NCBI RefSeq assembly: GCF_015475875.1
Contig: NZ_JADKYM010000007.1
Location: 1-64,000, forward strand
Reading direction: 5' to 3'
Source: Sphingopyxis solisilvae
Lineage (GTDB): Bacteria > Pseudomonadota > Alphaproteobacteria > Sphingomonadales > Sphingomonadaceae
Length of the DNA stretch: 64,000 bases
In this document: positions 47,926 through 56,497 of the stretch, one piece after another
Numbering within the stretch: the stretch's first letter is position 1
Layout: every line of letters begins with the position of its first letter
Notes under the pieces: generated by a model
What the model was told of the DNA's origin: nothing
Seen by the model: only the letters and a program-made list of their open reading frames with translations
Database searches by the model: none
Position numbers and translations under genes: made by a program

Positions 47926-49032
47926 TCAGGCAGCAGCCCCACGCGCCGAACCCGCCACCAGATTCGCTACCAGCTTCGGCAGGCTGTCGTAATTCGCGCC
48001 ATGATACTGCGAATCCGCGGGCAGCACATCCTTCAACCGGCGATGCGCCTCGGCGAGCGAATGATAGGGGACGCCGGGCAGCAGATGGTGCAGCGCGTGA
48101 TAGCGCAGCCCCACCGGCGCCCACAGCTCGGGCAGCAGGCCCGGCGGCGGGACGTTGACGCTGTCGAGAAACTGGCCGGTCACAGTCAGTACCTCGCCGT
48201 CATTTTCCCACAGATGCGCCACCAGCGTGCGGATCTGGTTGAGCACCAGCGTCGCCGCGGCGATCGCGCCGAAAATCAGCAACGCGCGCAGCGGCACCCA
48301 GCCGAAGACGCCCGCGGCGATCAGCAGGCTCGACCACGCCCAGGCGCCGCCTTCCTGCCACGCCCACATGCGCCGAAACTCGCCGTCGGGCGCCTTGCGG
48401 CGGAACAGCGGGTTGATGATCATGCCCGAATAGCGCTCGACAACGATCCGGCGCAGCGGCGGGATCAGGAACGACAGCGGGGTCAGCACCGCATAGCGGA
48501 TCAGCAAGGCGATTGGCGCGAACGCCGCGGCGACGACGAACAGCGGCACCGTCCACGGCTTCATCAGCGCGAGCGGCAGATATTCGGGATCGTCGACCGT
48601 GCCATATTTGGTGCGGTTGTGGTGCAGGCTGTGGATGCCCTCATACATGTACGACGGGATCAGCAGCGGCACGCCGACGAGCAGGTTCCACGCGAAGCGG
48701 AAGCCCGGCAGCGCGTTTTTGCGTATATGCGTCAGCTCGTGAATGAAGCTGCCGGCGCGATACAGCGCGAGGATCGCGACCAGCGCGGCGACCAGCGCCC
48801 ACGCGAGCGTCGGCGCCAAAATGGCGCCCGCAACGCCCGCATAACCGATGACGGTCGATGCCAGAAAGTCGGTCCAATAGATGCGCGGGCTGGGCGTGAC
48901 GAGGTCGCGCGTCAGCTCCGACGCGGCGCGGATCATCGCCATATCGTCGGCAATCGCCGACTTGGGTGTCTTTACCGCGGCAGGCGCGAAAGGCGTCGCG
49001 ACCCGATCGGCGGGGGGATTGATCGTCGTCAT
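47926..49032 (-). CDS. membrane fatty-acid desaturase/hydroxylase family protein
   Basis: A 368-residue di-iron membrane enzyme. Three His boxes are present: HELTHIRKN (~118), HSLHHNRTKYG (~158) and YHALHHLLPG near 315, separated by long hydrophobic pairs. Such enzymes introduce double bonds or hydroxyls into acyl chains or long-chain bases. It is divergent from the ceramide-synthase-like gene at 49152 and close to spt, so a sphingolipid chain modification is plausible, but acyl-lipid desaturation is not excluded. Confidence 0.82.
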   Translation of the reverse strand: MTTINPPADRVATPFAPAAVKTPKSAIADDMAMIRAASELTRDLVTPSPRIYWTDFLASTVIGYAGVAGAILAPTLAWALVAALVAILALYRAGSFIHELTHIRKNALPGFRFAWNLLVGVPLLIPSYMYEGIHSLHHNRTKYGTVDDPEYLPLALMKPWTVPLFVVAAAFAPIALLIRYAVLTPLSFLIPPLRRIVVERYSGMIINPLFRRKAPDGEFRRMWAWQEGGAWAWSSLLIAAGVFGWVPLRALLIFGAIAAATLVLNQIRTLVAHLWENDGEVLTVTGQFLDSVNVPPPGLLPELWAPVGLRYHALHHLLPGVPYHSLAEAHRRLKDVLPADSQYHGANYDSLPKLVANLVAGSARGAAA

Positions 49033-49151
49033 AACGCTCGCTCTTCACCATCATTTCGTGGCAGCAAAATGGCCAAATGCGGGTCGCATCGGGCACCGCA
49101 ATGCCCTAATGCCTGCGCTACAATATAGGTCAGCGAGTTCAGGAAACCAGT

Positions 49152-50321
49152 ATGAGCGGACATTCGGGCGCCCCGGTCACCATCCATCCGGTGAAGGACA
49201 AGAACGACCGGCGCGAATTTGTCGAGCTCGCCTTCCGGCTCAATCGCGGCGATCCGGCGTGGGTGCCACCGCTGAAGGGCGAGGTGTTCGACCTACTGAC
49301 CCCCGGCAAGAACCCGTGGTACGAACATGGCAAGGCGCAGCAGTTTCTGGCGCGGCGCAGCGGCCGCACGGTCGGGCGTATTTCGGCGCATATCGACGAG
49401 CTGGCGCTGGCGCAGCCGGTCGAGCAGGGGATGGGCCCGGGCACCGGCAACTGGGGCTTGCTGGAGGCCGAGGACGAGGAGGTCGCGCAGGCGCTGCTCG
49501 TCACCGCCGAGGACTGGCTGCGCAGCCAGGGGATGCAACGCGCGCTCGGCCCGCTGTCGATTTCGATCTGGGACGAGCCTGGGTTGTTGATCGAAGGGTT
49601 TGACGAACCGCCGACGATCATGCTCGGCCACAACAGCCCGCTGTACCGGCCCTGGATCGAAAATTCAGGCTACCGCCCGGTCAAACAGCTCAAGAATTTC
49701 GCAGTCGATATCGTCGACGGCTTTCCGCCGCTGGTGAACCGCATCGTCGCGGCGGGCGAGAAAAACGCGCGGATCCGCATCCGCCGTGTCGACAAGCGGC
49801 AGTTCGATGCCGAAGCGCGGCTGATCATGGGCATTCTCAACGATGCCTGGTCCGACAATTGGGGCTTTGTGCCGCTGACCGACAGCGAGATTGCCCATGT
49901 CGGCAAGAAGTTGAAGGACATCGTGTTCGAGGATCTGATCCGCGTCGCCGAACTCGACGGCGAGCCGGTCGCGTTCATGATCGTGCTGCCCAACATCAAC
50001 GAGTTGCTGATCGACATGGATGGCTCGCTGCTGCCGTTCAACTGGGCGCGGCTGCTGTGGTGGCTGCGCAAGCCGAAAAGCCGCACGCTGCGCGTCCCGT
50101 TGATGGGGGTCGTGAAAAAGCTGCAGAACAGCCGCATGGCGAGCACCCTGGCCTTCATGATGATCGAATTCATCCGCCGCGACGCGGTGCGCGACTATGG
50201 CGCCGAGCGCGGCGACATCGGCTGGGTGCTCGACGACAATCAGGGGATGAACGCGGTCGCCGAGGCGATCGATGCCCGGGTCAACCGCGTGTACCAGATT
50301 TACGACAAACCGCTCGCCTGA
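49152..50321 (+). CDS. GNAT-like N-acyltransferase, candidate bacterial ceramide synthase
   Basis: A 389-residue protein. Early residues FVELAFRLNRGDPAWVPPLKGEVFDLL and KAQQFLARRSGRTVGRISAHID fit the first half of a GNAT fold. The second half (IMGILNDAWSDNWGFVPLTDSEI, VAELDGEPVAFMIVLPNINE, GAERGDIGWVLDDNQGMNAVAEAI) forms another GNAT-like unit. In Caulobacter the bacterial ceramide synthase, which N-acylates 3-ketosphinganine, is such a GNAT-superfamily protein encoded near spt. Size, fold and neighbourhood agree, but direct sequence identity could not be checked. Confidence 0.65.
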   Translation: MSGHSGAPVTIHPVKDKNDRREFVELAFRLNRGDPAWVPPLKGEVFDLLTPGKNPWYEHGKAQQFLARRSGRTVGRISAHIDELALAQPVEQGMGPGTGNWGLLEAEDEEVAQALLVTAEDWLRSQGMQRALGPLSISIWDEPGLLIEGFDEPPTIMLGHNSPLYRPWIENSGYRPVKQLKNFAVDIVDGFPPLVNRIVAAGEKNARIRIRRVDKRQFDAEARLIMGILNDAWSDNWGFVPLTDSEIAHVGKKLKDIVFEDLIRVAELDGEPVAFMIVLPNINELLIDMDGSLLPFNWARLLWWLRKPKSRTLRVPLMGVVKKLQNSRMASTLAFMMIEFIRRDAVRDYGAERGDIGWVLDDNQGMNAVAEAIDARVNRVYQIYDKPLA

Positions 50322-50325
50322 CGGG

Positions 50326-51096
50326 TCAGGACAGCACCACCCACGTCGGCGCGTGATCGCTGGCCTTTTCGCGGCCGCGGTGGTCCTTGTCGACCCCGGC
50401 GTCGACCAGCCGGTCGGCGAGCGCCGGGCTGAGCAGCAGATGGTCGATGCGAAAGCCGTGGTCCGTCTCCCACCCACGCGTTTTGTAGTCCCAAAAAGTC
50501 CACACCTTCCCCGCCGGATGGCGGCTGCGGATCGCATCGGTCCAGCCGTCGCCGAGCAGGCGAAAATAAGCATCGCGCGATTCGGGCTGCATCAGCGCGT
50601 CGGTCGCCATCGCGCGGGGATCCCACACATCGTCGTCGTGCGGGATGACGTTATAATCGCCGGTCAGGATCGTCGGGATTTCGGCGGCAAGCAGCGCCTT
50701 TGCCCGCTCGCGCAGCCGCGCCATCCAGCGCAGCTTGTAATCGAACTTCGGCCCCGGCTGCGGATTGCCGTTGGGCAGATAGATCGACGCGACGCGTATC
50801 CCGTGGACATCGGCCTCCAGATAACGCGACTGCTCGTCCTCATCCTCGCCCGCCAACCCGCGCTGGGTTTCGACGGGCTCCGCATCCTTGGCGAGGATCG
50901 CGACGCCGTTGAAGCCTTTTTGGCCGTGATAAAGGAAGCCATAGCCCGCCGCCTCGATCTCCCTGGTCGGCATCGTCTCGTCGCTCGATTTCAATTCCTG
51001 CAGGCAGGCGACGTCGGGCTGCGTTTCCTCGAGCCATTCGATCAGGCGCGGCAGGCGGGCCTTGATCCCGTTGATGTTGAAGGTGGCGATTTTCAT
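50326..51096 (-). CDS. xth: exodeoxyribonuclease III
   Basis: A 256-residue AP endonuclease/3'-exonuclease for base-excision repair. Motifs: MKIATFNINGIKARLPRLIEWLEE, CLQELKSSDETMP with the metal-binding Glu, GVAILAK, ILTGDYNVIPHDDDV (catalytic Asp/Asn), and the C-terminal FRIDHLLLSPALADR and SDHAPTWVVL with the His base. Complete. Start at 51096 gives the standard N-terminus. It follows erpA by 40 bp on the same strand. Confidence 0.95.
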   Translation of the reverse strand: MKIATFNINGIKARLPRLIEWLEETQPDVACLQELKSSDETMPTREIEAAGYGFLYHGQKGFNGVAILAKDAEPVETQRGLAGEDEDEQSRYLEADVHGIRVASIYLPNGNPQPGPKFDYKLRWMARLRERAKALLAAEIPTILTGDYNVIPHDDDVWDPRAMATDALMQPESRDAYFRLLGDGWTDAIRSRHPAGKVWTFWDYKTRGWETDHGFRIDHLLLSPALADRLVDAGVDKDHRGREKASDHAPTWVVLS

Positions 51097-51136
51097 GCCC
51101 GCACCTATGCCAGCAAGCACCGCGCGGCGAAAGGCG

Positions 51137-51478
51137 TCAGATCGAGAAGCTCGAACCGCAGCCGCAGCCCGACGCGGCGTTGGGGTTTTCGACCTTGAAC
51201 GACGATCCGCCCAGCGAATCGACGAAATCGACGATGCAGCCGCGCACCAAGTCGATGCTGACCGGATCGACGACCAGCTTCACCCCGTCGGTTTCGGTGA
51301 CGATGTCATCGGCATCGATGCTTTCGGCGAGGCCGAAGCGATAGGTGAAGCCCGAACAACCGCCGCCATCGACCGCGAGGCGCAGCGCCGCTTCGCTTTC
51401 GCCCTTGCGGTCGGCGATCCAGCGGACGCGGGCCGCGGCGGCGGGCGACAGGGTGATATCGGAAAGCTGCGTGGCCAT
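51137..51478 (-). CDS. erpA: iron-sulfur insertion protein ErpA (HesB/IscA family)
   Basis: A 113-residue A-type carrier delivering Fe-S clusters to apoproteins. The three ligand Cys are present: DGGGCSGFTYRFGL, and the pair in ASGCGCGSSFSI at the C-terminus. The start MATQLSDITLSPAAAARV at 51478 matches the family; a 9-codon upstream extension is unlikely. Confidence 0.93.
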   Translation of the reverse strand: MATQLSDITLSPAAAARVRWIADRKGESEAALRLAVDGGGCSGFTYRFGLAESIDADDIVTETDGVKLVVDPVSIDLVRGCIVDFVDSLGGSSFKVENPNAASGCGCGSSFSI

Positions 51479-51575
51479 GACAGCTAGATAGGAGTTTGTG
51501 GCCAAATGAAAAGGGCGCCGCGACGGTTATCCGTCTGGCGCCCCTCCTCTCCGACCCGGGAAAGCTCGTCTATTC

Positions 51576-52277
51576 TTATTCGGGACCGCCCATAGCGACA
51601 TTCTTGCCGGTGATCGCGGCGATCGCCATCTGGTCCGACCGCACGAACGGCATCGGATTGACCGGCGCGCCTTCGATGCGGACTTCATAATGGAGATGGT
51701 TGCCCGTCGACCGCCCGGTCGAGCCGACATAGCCCAATATGTCGCCCTTTTTGACCTGCTGGCCCGGAACCACGACGTACGACGACATATGGCCGTAGCG
51801 CGTCTGGATCATGTTGCCATGTTCGACCTCGACATAATTGCCATAGCCGCCGAGGCGCTGGGCGCGGCCGACGATGCCGTCGGCGGTGGCGTAAATCGGG
51901 GTGCCATGCGGCGCGGGAATGTCGATGCCGTTGTGGCGCGCCAGCTTGCCGGTCACCGGGTGAACCCGCATCCCGTAGGACGACGACAGCGACATATTGT
52001 CAATCGGCTGGCGCGACGGCACTGCGACGCCGATCGAAGCGGCAAGGCCGGTGTCGAGACGCTTCCATGCCTGGAAAATCGCCCGCGCTTCACTGTCTTC
52101 GGCGGCCGAAGGGATGCCCGCGGTAAAGCTGTCATCATCGGGTTCATCGGGGACGATCACACCGGCGTCGGCACCCGATTCGGCGGCTTGCACGGCAGGC
52201 GTTGCCGTCAGGAAACAGGCTGCTGCACAGACAATTGCGACTTGCTGGAACTTCTGCGCCAGAAGAGTGTTACTCAA
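51576..52277 (-). CDS. M23-family metallopeptidase (LytM domain)
   Basis: A 233-residue exported protein with signal peptide (QVAIVCAAACFLTATPAVQA). An acidic linker precedes a LytM domain: SSYGMRVHPVTGKLARHNGIDIPAPHGTPIY carries the zinc His and Asp (HxxxD) and GNHLHYEVRIEG the HxH motif. All zinc ligands are intact, so it should be an active peptidoglycan endopeptidase. Monocistronic by position. Confidence 0.92.
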   Translation of the reverse strand: MSNTLLAQKFQQVAIVCAAACFLTATPAVQAAESGADAGVIVPDEPDDDSFTAGIPSAAEDSEARAIFQAWKRLDTGLAASIGVAVPSRQPIDNMSLSSSYGMRVHPVTGKLARHNGIDIPAPHGTPIYATADGIVGRAQRLGGYGNYVEVEHGNMIQTRYGHMSSYVVVPGQQVKKGDILGYVGSTGRSTGNHLHYEVRIEGAPVNPMPFVRSDQMAIAAITGKNVAMGGPE

Positions 52278-52392
52278 AACGACGACCCCGCGTTTGCCAT
52301 GTCGCCAAAGTCCGAAAAAGGCCTTGGCGCCGGTTTTTGTTGGTTTGGATGATTGCTCATCCCCCGCGGAAGCCTGTGTGCTGCCTCAATGG

Positions 52393-53184
52393 TTAAGACG
52401 CAATAACGGCATAGTATTCTTGCGTTAAACCGGCGTCGTGGCGCGCCGAGTCGTTGAACGGCGGCTTAAGCACTCCCCGAAAACGCGATTTTACGAGGCT
52501 TTGCCACGTTTCGACGGCGTGGAATCCCCGTTCGTCGCACAACCAGCCGAACCAGTCTGTGCCCGCGCGCACATGGCGGATTTCATCGACGTAGATCCGC
52601 GACAAGATTTTCGCCGAAGCCTCGTCGCCAACGGCGCGGAAGCGATCGACTGTGGCCGGGGTGACATCCAGCCCGCGCGCTTCGAGCACCATCGGAACGA
52701 TCGCGAGCCGCGCCAGCGCGTCGTCCGCCGTCGATCGCGCCGCTTCCCACAATCCGGCGTGCGCGGGCAGCGCGCCATAATGGCTGCCCAATTGGCGCAG
52801 ACGGCGATCGAGCAGCGCAAAGTGCATCTCTTCGTCGGCGGCCACCGCCACCCAGTCATCGACAAACGCGCGGGGAAACTGGTCGCCGAACCGCCCGACC
52901 AGATCGACCGCCAGATCGATCGCGACAAATTCGATATGGGCGAGCGCGTGGAGAAGCGCGATCCGGCCGCGTTCCGATCCGCCCTTGCCGCGCTTCGGCA
53001 TCTGGTTCGGTGCCAACAGCTGCGGCCGTGCCGGCCACGCGGGCTGGTCGGGCAGCGCCGCGGTGCAGCGATGGTCGATCTCGCCCCGCCGCCACGCCCG
53101 CGCAAAGGCGCGCGCGGCGCGGCGCTTGGCATGCGGGTCCGCCGCCAACAATACCGCCCGCGCCGCTTCGTCAAGCGAAGGCAT
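52393..53184 (-). CDS. DUF455 ferritin-like protein
   Basis: A 263-residue four-helix protein of the DUF455 family. Di-iron-type ligands can be read as ALAHIEFVAIDLA, VAADEEMHFALLDRRLR and VLEARGLD, with a later VDEIRHV helix. The family is related to MiaE-like hydroxylases, but no substrate is known. The start overlaps the peroxiredoxin stop (TGATG), and the order glnE-prx-DUF455 suggests one transcript. Confidence 0.82.
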   Translation of the reverse strand: MPSLDEAARAVLLAADPHAKRRAARAFARAWRRGEIDHRCTAALPDQPAWPARPQLLAPNQMPKRGKGGSERGRIALLHALAHIEFVAIDLAVDLVGRFGDQFPRAFVDDWVAVAADEEMHFALLDRRLRQLGSHYGALPAHAGLWEAARSTADDALARLAIVPMVLEARGLDVTPATVDRFRAVGDEASAKILSRIYVDEIRHVRAGTDWFGWLCDERGFHAVETWQSLVKSRFRGVLKPPFNDSARHDAGLTQEYYAVIAS

Positions 53185-53648
53185 CAGAGCGCTTTTGCCG
53201 CCTCCAACACCGCATCGGCGTGGCCCTTCACGCGCACCTTGCGCCACTCCTTGGCCAGCTTGCCGTCGGCGCCGAACAAAAAGGTCGAACGCTCGATCCC
53301 CATGTAGGTGCGGCCGTAATTCTGTTTTTCGACCCAGGTGCCAAACGCTTCACACACCGCGCCGTCTTGATCGGATGCGAGGCGAACGGTCAGACCGTAT
53401 TTGTCGCGGAACTTGCACAGTTTTGCCGGCGCGTCGCGCGATACCGCCAGCACCTGCGCGTTCAGGTGCGCAAAGTCGGGGGCAAGCCGCGTGAAATCCT
53501 GCGCCTCGGTCGTGCAGCCGGGTGTGTCCGCCTTGGGATAGAAATAGACGACCAGCGGCGCGCCTTTCATCGCGGCAAGGTCGATCGTCGCGCCATCGGC
53601 GTCGAGCAGCTTCACCGGCGGAATGGCATCTCCGATTGCGAGGGTCAC
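53184..53648 (-). CDS. bcp: peroxiredoxin, BCP/PrxQ type
   Basis: A 154-residue thiol peroxidase. The peroxidatic Cys lies in YPKADTPGCTTEAQDF. The resolving Cys that PrxQ proteins often carry five residues later is replaced by Gln here (CTTEAQ), though another Cys appears at VCEAFG. The start is the GTG at 53648, overlapping the glnE stop (GTGA) with CAGGAGA 7 nt upstream; a longer frame to 53687 lacks such a site. Reduces H2O2 and alkyl hydroperoxides in the cytoplasm. Confidence 0.9.
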   Translation of the reverse strand: MTLAIGDAIPPVKLLDADGATIDLAAMKGAPLVVYFYPKADTPGCTTEAQDFTRLAPDFAHLNAQVLAVSRDAPAKLCKFRDKYGLTVRLASDQDGAVCEAFGTWVEKQNYGRTYMGIERSTFLFGADGKLAKEWRKVRVKGHADAVLEAAKAL

Positions 53649-56353
53649 GGCTTTGTCTCCTGTTGCGAAGGGCGAATCGACGCCCACCAGTCGGCGATCT
53701 CCTGCCGCGCCGCGTCATGCGCGGCAAGCAGTTGCGGCCAGCCGGGCTCGCCGCACTGGCTGGCGACCAGTTGACGCGCGGCGGCGGTCGCCGGTTCCCC
53801 CTCGGGCGCGGTCAGGCGCAGCATCACGAGCATCCGCGCGAGCAGGCCGTGCGCTTCGCACACACTATCGGGCACGAGACCCGCCGCCTTCATACAGGCG
53901 AGCGCGGCGGCAATATTGGGATCGTGGCATCGCCCGCTGGCGAGCTGCGTCACCTGCAGCGCAAATTCGAGGTCGACGAGCCCACCGGGTCCGCCCTTGA
54001 TGTCGAGCGGTCCCTGCGGCGGCTTGTGCGCGGCGATCTTGTCGCGCATCTCGGCCGCGTCGGCGGCGAGCTTGGCGGCATCGCGCGGCGCCGCGAGCAG
54101 ATCGGCGATGATCCGCTCGACTGCGGCACGCGCCGCGTCGGAACCATAGACCGGCCGCGCACGGAGCAGCGCCATATGCTCCCACGTCCACGCTTCCTCG
54201 CGCTGATAGCGTTCGAAACTGTCGAGGGTGACGACCAGCGGCCCCTGCGCGCCCTGCGGCCGCAGCCGGGTATCGACATCGTAGAGCTTGCCCGCCGCGG
54301 TCGGCACCGACATCGCCGCCGTCACCCGCTGCGCGAGGCGGTTGTAGTAAGTTGTCGCCCCGAGCGGGCGTGCGCCGTCCGATTCGGCCAGATGATCGCC
54401 GGTGAACAGATAGATGAGGTCGAGGTCCGACGCATGCGTCAGCGCGCGTCCGCCAAGCCGCCCGAGCGCCAGCACGACCAGTTCGCTGTCGGCGATCCGC
54501 CCGTGCGCGGCCTCGAACTCGGCGACGGTTGCATCGGCGAGCACTTGCAGCGCCGCCTCGGCCAGTTCGGAATAGCCCGCCGCAATGACCAGCGGATCGG
54601 TCGCGCCCGCAACGAGCTGGACGCCATAGGCAAAGCGCCGTTCGCCGACGTGGTCGCGGACGCGGTCGAGCAAGCGTTCATAGTCGAGCGCCGCGAGCCC
54701 CGGCGCCCATTCGGCCAGCAGCACTGCCTTGTCCGCCGGGGCATCGAAAGCGCGGCTGTCGATCAACCCCTCGATCAGTTCGACCCGCGCGCCCAGAGCA
54801 TCGGCCAGCGCCGGTGCCAACGCCAGGATGCGCGTGGCGATCCGCGCAAGCGCGGGCTGCGCGGCGAGGAGATGGAAGAAATTCACCGCGCTGGGCAGCC
54901 CCCCGACCAGCTTGTCAAAGCGGAGCAGCGTGGCGTCGGGATCGGGCGCTGCCCCCAGCGCCTTGACCAGTTCGGGCAGCATCGTTTCGAGTGCATCGAG
55001 CGCCGCGGGGCTGCGCAGCGCGCGCGCCTTGCCGGAGCGCCAGTCGGCAATCGTGCGCAGCGCGGCGTCGGGGGGATCGAACCCCGCCGCCGCCAGCGCC
55101 GACGCCAAACCGTCATCGTCGCGCGGCAGCCCGGTGGTTACCGCACGTTCGGCAACCAGCCGATCGTAACAGGCGCCGACATCGGCAGTCACCGGTTCGA
55201 GCATCGCGAGCAGTGCCGCACCGTCGGCTAGCCCGTCGAGCCGCGCGACACCATCGAGCGCCGCCGGCTGAACCGGCAGGCAGTGCGTCTGCTGGTCCTC
55301 GACCATTTGCAACCGGTGCTCGATCCGGCGCAGCGTCACATAATGGCCCGACAGTCGCGTCGCCACCTCAGGCTCGACCCGCCCCGCCGCCGCGAGCGCC
55401 GCGAGTGCATCGACCGTCGCCGGGACGCGCAGCGACGCATCGCGCCCGCCATAGATAAGCTGGTGGACCTGCGCGAAAAACTCGATCTCGCGGATGCCGC
55501 CGCGCCCGCGCTTCAGGTCATATCCGGGGCCGAACGCCTGCCCCTGCGCGAAATGGTCGCGGATCCGGTCGCTCATCGCGCCGATTTCCTTGAGCTGGCG
55601 GAAATCGAGGCTGCGGCGCCAGATGAACGGCTGGATCGCCGCCAGAAATTGCGCGCCAAGCGCGCGGTCGCCCGCCGACGCGCGGCTGCGGATGAACGCC
55701 GCCTGCTCCCACGCCAGGGCTTCCGATTCATAATAGGAAATCGCGCCGTCAATCGAGAGCACGATCGGCGTCACCTCGGGATGCGGGCGCAGGCGCAGGT
55801 CGACGCGTAGCACATGGCCGTCGCCGGTGCGCGCCGACAAAATCTCGGTCATCCGTCGCGCGATCCGGACCGCCGCTTCGGTCGGGTCGTCGCGCGACCG
55901 GCGCGGCAGCGTTTCGGGGTCGAAGATCAGGATCGGGTCGATGTCGGACGAATAGTTGAGCTCATGGCTGCCGAGCTTGCCGAGCGCAATCACCGCCAGC
56001 CCGCGCGGTTCCTCGTCGGGCACCCGCTCGGCAAAGGCGGCGGCGAGCGCGATGTCGCAGGCGCGGTCGGCAAACTCGGTCAGCCGCCGCGTCGTCGCCG
56101 CGACGTCATGCTCGCCCGACAGGTCGCCGAGCGCGAGCAGCAACGCGACGCGACCGCGCCATTGGCGCATGGTCCGCATGATATCGTCATCGACCGGCGG
56201 CGGCAGGACATGGTCGAGCGCCGCGTCGGTTCCATCGCTGAGGAAGCGCGAGACGTCGTCGGGGTTCAGTTCGGCGAGTCGCGCGAGAAAGGGTGCGTGG
56301 GCGGTAAGCCTGTCGAGCGCGGACCGGCGGCTGGAAGCGTCGAGGATCGTCAT
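53645..56353 (-). CDS. glnE: glutamine synthetase adenylyltransferase/deadenylase
   Basis: A 902-residue bifunctional enzyme controlling glutamine synthetase through AMP on a Tyr. Two nucleotidyltransferase domains are visible: the deadenylase with LGSHELNYSSDIDPILIFD near residue 130, and the adenylyltransferase with GRLGGRALTHASDLDLIYLF near residue 630, joined by helical regulatory segments (KRGRGGIREIEFFAQVHQLIYG, IKGGPGGLVDLEFALQVTQL). Slightly shorter than the E. coli protein (946). The 3' end overlaps bcp. Confidence 0.95.
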   Translation of the reverse strand: MTILDASSRRSALDRLTAHAPFLARLAELNPDDVSRFLSDGTDAALDHVLPPPVDDDIMRTMRQWRGRVALLLALGDLSGEHDVAATTRRLTEFADRACDIALAAAFAERVPDEEPRGLAVIALGKLGSHELNYSSDIDPILIFDPETLPRRSRDDPTEAAVRIARRMTEILSARTGDGHVLRVDLRLRPHPEVTPIVLSIDGAISYYESEALAWEQAAFIRSRASAGDRALGAQFLAAIQPFIWRRSLDFRQLKEIGAMSDRIRDHFAQGQAFGPGYDLKRGRGGIREIEFFAQVHQLIYGGRDASLRVPATVDALAALAAAGRVEPEVATRLSGHYVTLRRIEHRLQMVEDQQTHCLPVQPAALDGVARLDGLADGAALLAMLEPVTADVGACYDRLVAERAVTTGLPRDDDGLASALAAAGFDPPDAALRTIADWRSGKARALRSPAALDALETMLPELVKALGAAPDPDATLLRFDKLVGGLPSAVNFFHLLAAQPALARIATRILALAPALADALGARVELIEGLIDSRAFDAPADKAVLLAEWAPGLAALDYERLLDRVRDHVGERRFAYGVQLVAGATDPLVIAAGYSELAEAALQVLADATVAEFEAAHGRIADSELVVLALGRLGGRALTHASDLDLIYLFTGDHLAESDGARPLGATTYYNRLAQRVTAAMSVPTAAGKLYDVDTRLRPQGAQGPLVVTLDSFERYQREEAWTWEHMALLRARPVYGSDAARAAVERIIADLLAAPRDAAKLAADAAEMRDKIAAHKPPQGPLDIKGGPGGLVDLEFALQVTQLASGRCHDPNIAAALACMKAAGLVPDSVCEAHGLLARMLVMLRLTAPEGEPATAAARQLVASQCGEPGWPQLLAAHDAARQEIADWWASIRPSQQETKP

Positions 56354-56399
56354 CGGCGGTGGCTATCGCCCGCCACCATTACGGTATCAACCCCTCCTC

Positions 56400-56474
56400 G
56401 TCATTGCGAGCGTAGCGAAGCAATCCAGGGGTTGCGTAAATCGCTCTGGATTGCTTCGCTACGCTCGCAATGAC
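56400..56474. repeat. REP-like palindromic repeat, family A copy 3
   Basis: GTCATTGCGAGCGTAGCGAA and its exact inverse flank CAATCCAG / CTGGATTG around a short loop. It lies between glnE (start 56353) and phyR (stop 56498). The T in GCGTAGCG is compensated in the opposite arm (GCTACGC), showing selection on pairing. Confidence 0.85.
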
Positions 56475-56497
56475 GATCCGGTCGAAGCGACCGCGCC

